Below are positions 59,576 through 64,000 of a DNA stretch of 64,000 bases, piece by piece. The notes below the pieces were generated by a model. It was not told the DNA's origin, searched no databases, and was given only the letters and a program-made list of their open reading frames with translations. The stretch lies in assembly GCA_020637335.1 (NCBI GenBank), contig JACJWC010000010.1, forward strand, positions 1-64,000. The letters run 5' to 3'. The DNA comes from Acidobacteriota bacterium (GTDB taxonomy: Bacteria > Acidobacteriota > Holophagae > Acanthopleuribacterales > Acanthopleuribacteraceae). Position 1 is the first letter of the stretch; each line of letters begins with the position of its first letter. Made by a program: the position numbers and the translations under genes.

Positions 59576-61162
59576 TTAACTACCTGATTTTCGAACCCGT
59601 ATGCGCTGACCGGGCCGCAGCTTTTCGGGTCGGATGGAAGGGTTCCAGGCTTGCAACTGGCGCACAGAAACACCTACTTTTTGGGCAATCTGGGAGAGGG
59701 TGTCGCCGGAGCGAACGGTGTAAAAATCTTCTGATAGACCAAGTGGAATGGAGGGACCTGCCCCGCCTTTGATCGGTAACACCAACATCTGACCAATCTG
59801 CAACCGTTTGGGCGAAATACCTGGGTTCGCTTGTTGAAGACTGCTGACACTCACGCCATTGCGCTTGGCAATGGCAGAGAACGTATCACCTCTGCGGACT
59901 TTGTAGCGCGTCCACTGCAAGCGATCAGCCTCAGGGATTTGGCTTAAAGAGGCAACCACCCGTTCGGCCGTCCCCAGAGGAACCCGCAGCAAATAAGGCA
60001 ATTGGTCAGGTGGAACGACCCGTCTGACCAAGGCCGGGTTTAAATCAAAAAGCGTTTCTTTGGACAGTCGATTGGCCTTGGCCAAAACAGACAATTCCAG
60101 GCAAAAAGGGATCTCAACTTCCTCAAAAACCCGTTCTTCTGCATCCGGCACCTCAAATAGGAAATCTTGTGGTGCTTTTGCGATGTGCAGAGCGGCCAGG
60201 AAAGCAGGAATATAGGCCATCGTTTCGCGGGGTAGCAGCTTTTTCTTGGCAAGTACCCAAAAGTCACGCGTGCCCCCCCGTCGAATGGCGGATCTTACCC
60301 GACCAGGTCCGGCATTGTAAGCGCACAAGGCCAGATACCAGTCACCAAACTCCTGGTGCAGTTGTTTGAGGTAGCGCGTTGCGGCGAAGGTCGAGTGGAT
60401 AGGATCGAGCCGTTGATCCTCCCACCACGTCACACGCAAACCAAAATCCGTGGCTGTGCCCTCCATAAATTGCCACATGCCAATCGCGGAAGCGCGAGAA
60501 CGCGCGTTGTTCTTGTACCCGGATTCGATCAGCGGTAAATAGGCCAACTCAAGCGGAACACCTTGCTCCTGCATCACCGCTTGAATAAAAGGAACATACA
60601 ACTGCGACCGTTTGAGCGAATCGCCAATGGCCTGGCGTTTTTTGCCCGTAAACACGTTCAGGAAACTGTCGACCACTGCATTATGGGTGAGCGGAAAGGG
60701 ATTGCTTTCGCTTTCTGGCGCCGTAGGTTCAATTTCCATTTCTGCAAAAGCAAACTCGAATAATTCGCCTTCCAAGAGCTTTTCCAACATGGCCTCGTCG
60801 TATTGTGTATTGGTTTCGGGTTGCGGGTTCTCATCGACCAAGGCAATGATTTGGGCCGATACCTCCTCAATAAACACGCGTAAACGAGGATCTGGAAGCT
60901 CCGCCTCCATGGTCATAGGAATCCATAAGGCCTGATCCAGGCAAAGCTGCGCACGCTCAAAATCGCCAGCAAGCCAAAGTTGATAACCCTCCTCAAATTG
61001 AGCACAACTTTCGGCAAGGACCAATTCCACCCAATCAACCGGATTGGTGGCGGGGGCTGCCACCGGCCCAGAGGACGCAGGCAAATCCGGCTGAATCGAG
61101 ACCTTAGGGGCCACGCAGCTCATCATCCCTATCAGCGAAGCGAAAATCCATGTGCATTTCAT
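59576..61162 (-). CDS. Membrane-bound lytic transglycosylase D-like lipoprotein with two LysM domains
   Basis: 528 residues. The lipoprotein signal MKCTWIFASLIGMMSC is followed by a spacer and an SLT catalytic domain: LIESGYKNNARSRASAIGMW holds the catalytic Glu, and LCAYNAGPGRVRSAI follows. Two LysM repeats are near the C-terminus (VRRGDTFSAIAKRNGVS and VRSGDTLSQIAQKVGVS). It cleaves glycan strands to 1,6-anhydro products in the periplasm. The start at 61162 fits the signal; another ATG at 61201 would add 13 residues. Confidence 0.88.
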   Translation of the reverse strand: MKCTWIFASLIGMMSCVAPKVSIQPDLPASSGPVAAPATNPVDWVELVLAESCAQFEEGYQLWLAGDFERAQLCLDQALWIPMTMEAELPDPRLRVFIEEVSAQIIALVDENPQPETNTQYDEAMLEKLLEGELFEFAFAEMEIEPTAPESESNPFPLTHNAVVDSFLNVFTGKKRQAIGDSLKRSQLYVPFIQAVMQEQGVPLELAYLPLIESGYKNNARSRASAIGMWQFMEGTATDFGLRVTWWEDQRLDPIHSTFAATRYLKQLHQEFGDWYLALCAYNAGPGRVRSAIRRGGTRDFWVLAKKKLLPRETMAYIPAFLAALHIAKAPQDFLFEVPDAEERVFEEVEIPFCLELSVLAKANRLSKETLFDLNPALVRRVVPPDQLPYLLRVPLGTAERVVASLSQIPEADRLQWTRYKVRRGDTFSAIAKRNGVSVSSLQQANPGISPKRLQIGQMLVLPIKGGAGPSIPLGLSEDFYTVRSGDTLSQIAQKVGVSVRQLQAWNPSIRPEKLRPGQRIRVRKSGS

Positions 61163-61318
61163 CCTGACCTTTTTAGCAGACTTGGCGATGATTTGGGCCA
61201 TTTTAGTGGTTTCCTTTTCGTCCGATAGGTCTGGGAATGAGTCCAAGCAAAGAATTGTTTGTAGCCAGGACCAGTCTCGCATAGCATGGCTTTAAGAAGA
61301 ATATAGACGGAGAACCAG

Positions 61319-62071
61319 GTGATAGAGGCGAAGGGAATTCGAAAAACTTTTCAAAATTTTGTGGCCGTCCACCACTTAGACCTTACGGTTCAAGAAGGCA
61401 CCCTGTATGTATTTTTGGGACCCAACGGTGCCGGGAAAACCACCACCATCCGCATGATCACGGGAATTCTGCAGCCCGATAGCGGCGAACTGCGTATATT
61501 TGGTCAAAGTTACCAGAAAAATCGCGGCGATATCCTCAACCGGATCGGCTACATCCCCGATCGTCCATTTTTGTATGGCAAGCTTTCGGCCAATGAATTA
61601 ATCCGCTTCATGGGCAGTTTGCGGCGTTTGGATCCGAATTTCACCCGCAAGAGAGGCAAAGAGTTGCTGGCTCAGTTTCAGTTGATCGAATTCCAGGATG
61701 AATTGATCGAGCGATTCTCCCATGGCATGAAACAAAAACTGGTCATGACCCTGGCTTTGCTGCACGACCCGGACCTTTTGGTAGTGGATGAGCCTATGGT
61801 CGGACTTGATCCGCGCGCAGCCTTACATGTCAAGCAGATGCTGACTCAATTGGCTCGCTCGGGCAAAACAGTTTTCATGAGCACCCACACCCTGGAAGTT
61901 GCAGCTCAGCTATGTGATCGGGTCGGCATTATCCACAAAGGTCGGATGGTGGCAGACGAATCCTTAAAAGGTTTAACCGCAAAAATGGCGACCAAGGACG
62001 GCGACTTGGAGGCTGTCTTCATGGCCCTTACTGCTGATGCACTGGATCTCGATGAAGGGGTTCCCGTTTGA
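61319..62071 (+). CDS. ABC transporter ATP-binding protein
   Basis: 250 residues with Walker A GPNGAGKTTTIRM, signature FSHGMKQKL, Walker B LLVVDEPMVGLDP and the switch His in MSTHTL. The signature is a degenerate form (SHGMK) common in export-type ABC-2 ATPases. Start GTG with CGGAGA 6 bases upstream. It overlaps the permease gene by 4 bases. Substrate not evident. Confidence 0.88.
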   Translation: MIEAKGIRKTFQNFVAVHHLDLTVQEGTLYVFLGPNGAGKTTTIRMITGILQPDSGELRIFGQSYQKNRGDILNRIGYIPDRPFLYGKLSANELIRFMGSLRRLDPNFTRKRGKELLAQFQLIEFQDELIERFSHGMKQKLVMTLALLHDPDLLVVDEPMVGLDPRAALHVKQMLTQLARSGKTVFMSTHTLEVAAQLCDRVGIIHKGRMVADESLKGLTAKMATKDGDLEAVFMALTADALDLDEGVPV

Positions 62072-63762
62072 TTCGAGACTTTTTCCTATTGAGTTCGTTG
62101 CATTTGCGCACGGCCAAAAATCAGGCCTGGGGCTTTTTACGTCACCACCCGATTCAGGCCTTCGTTATTAGTGCAGGTCTGCTTTTCTTTTACGGCGGCT
62201 TTTTGCGAATCGCTTATGTGGCGCTGGCACGCATTTACCATCAAGAAACCGTTGGCATCATTATGTGCACCAAGTTGATCCAATTAATGCTGTTGGTTTC
62301 CGTCGGTGTTGCCACGATGAGTTCGTTAACCACAGCCATTTCGAATCTTTATATGAGCAAGGATTTGGAGTTTCAATTCAGCCTGCCCGTTAAATTCCCT
62401 TCATGGATTTATTACCGCCAATCGCAGGTGATTCTCCAATCCTGCTGGATGGTATTGGTTTTTGGCGGCCCCATTGTCTATTTCTTTCTGAAACTCAGCG
62501 GGCTTTCACTGGGATTGAGAGCAGTCGGTTTGATTGCCTTTTTGATGTTGGTGTCAATGATGGTCTTTTTGGCCACGATGTTGAGTTTCATCTTGATCCG
62601 CCTCTTCCCCGCTCGGCGCGTCCATCAGGTACTTTTCATCATCAGTATCATTCTGATGTCGCTCTTGGTTTTTTATTTCCGCTACATCGAACCCGAAAAA
62701 TTCATCGGCCCCGGCGGAATGGAAGAATTTAACGGCTACCTGGATCTGGTCAACCCTACGGCCCAGGCCTGGAACCCAGCCAAGTGGACCGGCGATTTTC
62801 TGACGGCGTTGTCGTTAAAGAATTGGCCTGAGGCCCGATTGCATGGCTTCCGCATTGGTTTCATTTTCATCATGTTCCAGATTCCATTTCTGTTTTCGGC
62901 CTATCGATTTTACCGGTCCAGCTGGGATCGTGCGCTACACGCATTAAGCGGTGAAACTCCCGAACCGGGGAAAATGGGCTTTTTGGCTCGTTATTGGTCT
63001 AATCGTCTCGATAATCGCAATGGCAATCAAACCGCGCGAGAAGTTTTGCTGTTTATGCGTGACCCCTCGCAGTGGACCCAAATATTTATCCTGGCTGGGC
63101 TTTTGGCCCTCTACCTTTACTCCATCACCAAACTTCCGTTAAGTCCTTTTGGTGGAACGCGTTATCAACTGGCGCTTGGCAACACCGTATTCGTGGCATT
63201 TGTAGGGCTTTCCATCTGTTCCCGTTTCATTTTCACCAGTTTTAGCACCGAAGGTCAGGCCTTATGGTTAATGAAAGTAGCACCGGAGAGTTGGGAGAAA
63301 TGGATTGAATCCAAATTGAAGGTCTATGGCATACCCACTTTGTTTTTCTGTCTTATTCTGTCTTTGGGCAGCGGAATTATTTTGGAATTGCAACCGCGTA
63401 TGCTGTTGCGGGTAGGCATGGCCACGGCCTGGGATTTAATGCTCATCATGGGCGCATCGGTCGTTTTTGGTTTACTTTTTATGGACCCTAAAATCGAGAA
63501 CGCCAATAAGATGATCGTTTCACCGGGCGGGCTCCTGCTGATGTCAGTTTGTATGTTTTTTATGTTGGCCCATGGCATTTTGCGCATCGTGGGTTCAAGT
63601 GAGATGTTAATGTACTATTTCCGTAGAGCAGGCTGGCCAAATCTGGAAGGCTGGCGCTACACGGCTTGGGCGGGGACCCTTGGCGCAATTGAAATTGCGA
63701 TTCTGGGTCTATTTCTTTGGCGCGCGATTCGTCACTTACGCTCGGCAGAAGACATTTATTAA
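62068..63762 (+). CDS. ABC transporter permease
   Basis: 564 residues with about 12 hydrophobic segments and the layout of ABC-2 type exporters of the YhaP/putative ABC exporter kind. Start TTG at 62068 with GAAGGGG 8 bases upstream, overlapping the ATPase stop (TTGA). Together with the ATPase gene it forms a two-gene exporter operon; substrate unknown. The stop overlaps the stop of the convergent OsmC gene. Confidence 0.8.
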   Translation: MIRDFFLLSSLHLRTAKNQAWGFLRHHPIQAFVISAGLLFFYGGFLRIAYVALARIYHQETVGIIMCTKLIQLMLLVSVGVATMSSLTTAISNLYMSKDLEFQFSLPVKFPSWIYYRQSQVILQSCWMVLVFGGPIVYFFLKLSGLSLGLRAVGLIAFLMLVSMMVFLATMLSFILIRLFPARRVHQVLFIISIILMSLLVFYFRYIEPEKFIGPGGMEEFNGYLDLVNPTAQAWNPAKWTGDFLTALSLKNWPEARLHGFRIGFIFIMFQIPFLFSAYRFYRSSWDRALHALSGETPEPGKMGFLARYWSNRLDNRNGNQTAREVLLFMRDPSQWTQIFILAGLLALYLYSITKLPLSPFGGTRYQLALGNTVFVAFVGLSICSRFIFTSFSTEGQALWLMKVAPESWEKWIESKLKVYGIPTLFFCLILSLGSGIILELQPRMLLRVGMATAWDLMLIMGASVVFGLLFMDPKIENANKMIVSPGGLLLMSVCMFFMLAHGILRIVGSSEMLMYYFRRAGWPNLEGWRYTAWAGTLGAIEIAILGLFLWRAIRHLRSAEDIY

Positions 63763-64000
63763 GCGCGCACAGCCAAATCTTTAACTTGAACGGACCAGGT
63801 CACCGGACAGGCAGCTTTTAACATGCCTGCAACTGAGCAATATTTATCGACCGATAGCGCCGCTGCTTTTTCCAAATCTTCCAAACGAACCTGATTGCTC
63901 TCCAGGTGGAAGTGCATGTGGATTCGCGTGAAGATGCGTGGATAGGGTTGTTCTCGCCGTTCGGCTTCCACGTCGATAACCAAGTTTTGGAACGCTTTTC
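63759..64000 (-). CDS. OsmC-family protein, N-terminus cut by window edge
   Basis: The C-terminal part of an OsmC/YhfA-like protein. VIDVEAERREQPYPRIFTRI is followed by the family motif LSVDKYCSVAGML, which holds the redox cysteine. The frame stays open to base 64000, so the start and the first cysteine lie beyond the window. OsmC proteins reduce organic hydroperoxides; the YhfA branch has no assigned substrate. The frame reads beyond a TTG at 63983 without a stop. Confidence 0.8.
   Translation of the reverse strand, partial: KAFQNLVIDVEAERREQPYPRIFTRIHMHFHLESNQVRLEDLEKAAALSVDKYCSVAGMLKAACPVTWSVQVKDLAVRA

Noticed and set aside
1..64000. tRNA, rRNA, insertion sequences, phage genes, CRISPR
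   Set aside because: Read through the gaps between genes for tRNA-like cloverleaf ends, terminal inverted repeats and repeat-spacer patterns and found none; a covariance search was not possible.

Overview
The window looks like chromosomal core sequence of a Gram-negative (diderm) bacterium, most probably an acidobacterium close to Holophagae/Acanthopleuribacter. The lineage call is an inference. It rests on the TPR protein with the acidobacterial-type VWFA-related domain (7184-9268), an IPTL-CTERM protein, LptD and LpxL-like envelope genes, class III prepilins with an NtrC-type regulator, and TPR-, CHAT- and kinase-rich signalling. Coding density is very high, with many 1-20 base overlaps between consecutive genes. 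I saw no tRNA, rRNA, CRISPR array, insertion sequence or phage gene, and no gene-free stretch over 300 bases.

Layout. 1-5.2 kb: fadN-fadA-fadE beta-oxidation operon with a palindromic operator over its promoter. 5.2-10.2 kb: small envelope proteins, a GDP-mannose 3,5-epimerase-like enzyme, the VWFA protein and the IPTL-CTERM protein. 10.3-13.2 kb: ATP-dependent DNA ligase coupled to a RecA/RadA-fold ATPase. 14-17.6 kb: anti-sigma factor, ECF sigma factor and TPR-CHAT protease, all overlapping. 17.7-19.7 kb: LtaS-like sulfatase-fold enzyme, divergent from hrcA-grpE-dnaK-dnaJ (19.8-24.6 kb). 24.6-30.1 kb: Coq4-like protein, zinc ribbon protein, then dxs, ispA, xseB, xseA. 30.2-36.3 kb: a pilus-related island with a PilS/PilR-like two-component system, thioredoxin/DsbD-like and VKOR disulfide genes, and two prepilins each behind a sigma-54-type promoter. 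36.4-42.7 kb: radA, LpxL-like acyltransferase, lipoproteins, SPOR protein, thioredoxin and a second ECF sigma factor. 42.7-49.4 kb: tsf, rpsB, rpsI, rplM, guaB, secA. 49.4-53.5 kb: M23 peptidase and a receiver-Ser/Thr kinase fusion. 53.6-57.6 kb: exported protein, LptD and a fused isoprenoid-alcohol kinase/DUF92 protein. 57.6-64 kb: barrel protein, DUF2752 and Yip1 proteins, LysM lytic transglycosylase, ABC exporter and an OsmC protein cut by the edge.

The groups most worth following are the TPR-CHAT/ECF/anti-sigma module, which looks like a protease-gated transcription switch; the sigma-54/PilSR/pilin/disulfide island with a structured upstream site; the ligase-ATPase pair; the receiver-kinase fusion with hexapeptide repeats; and the two-kinase isoprenoid salvage fusion.
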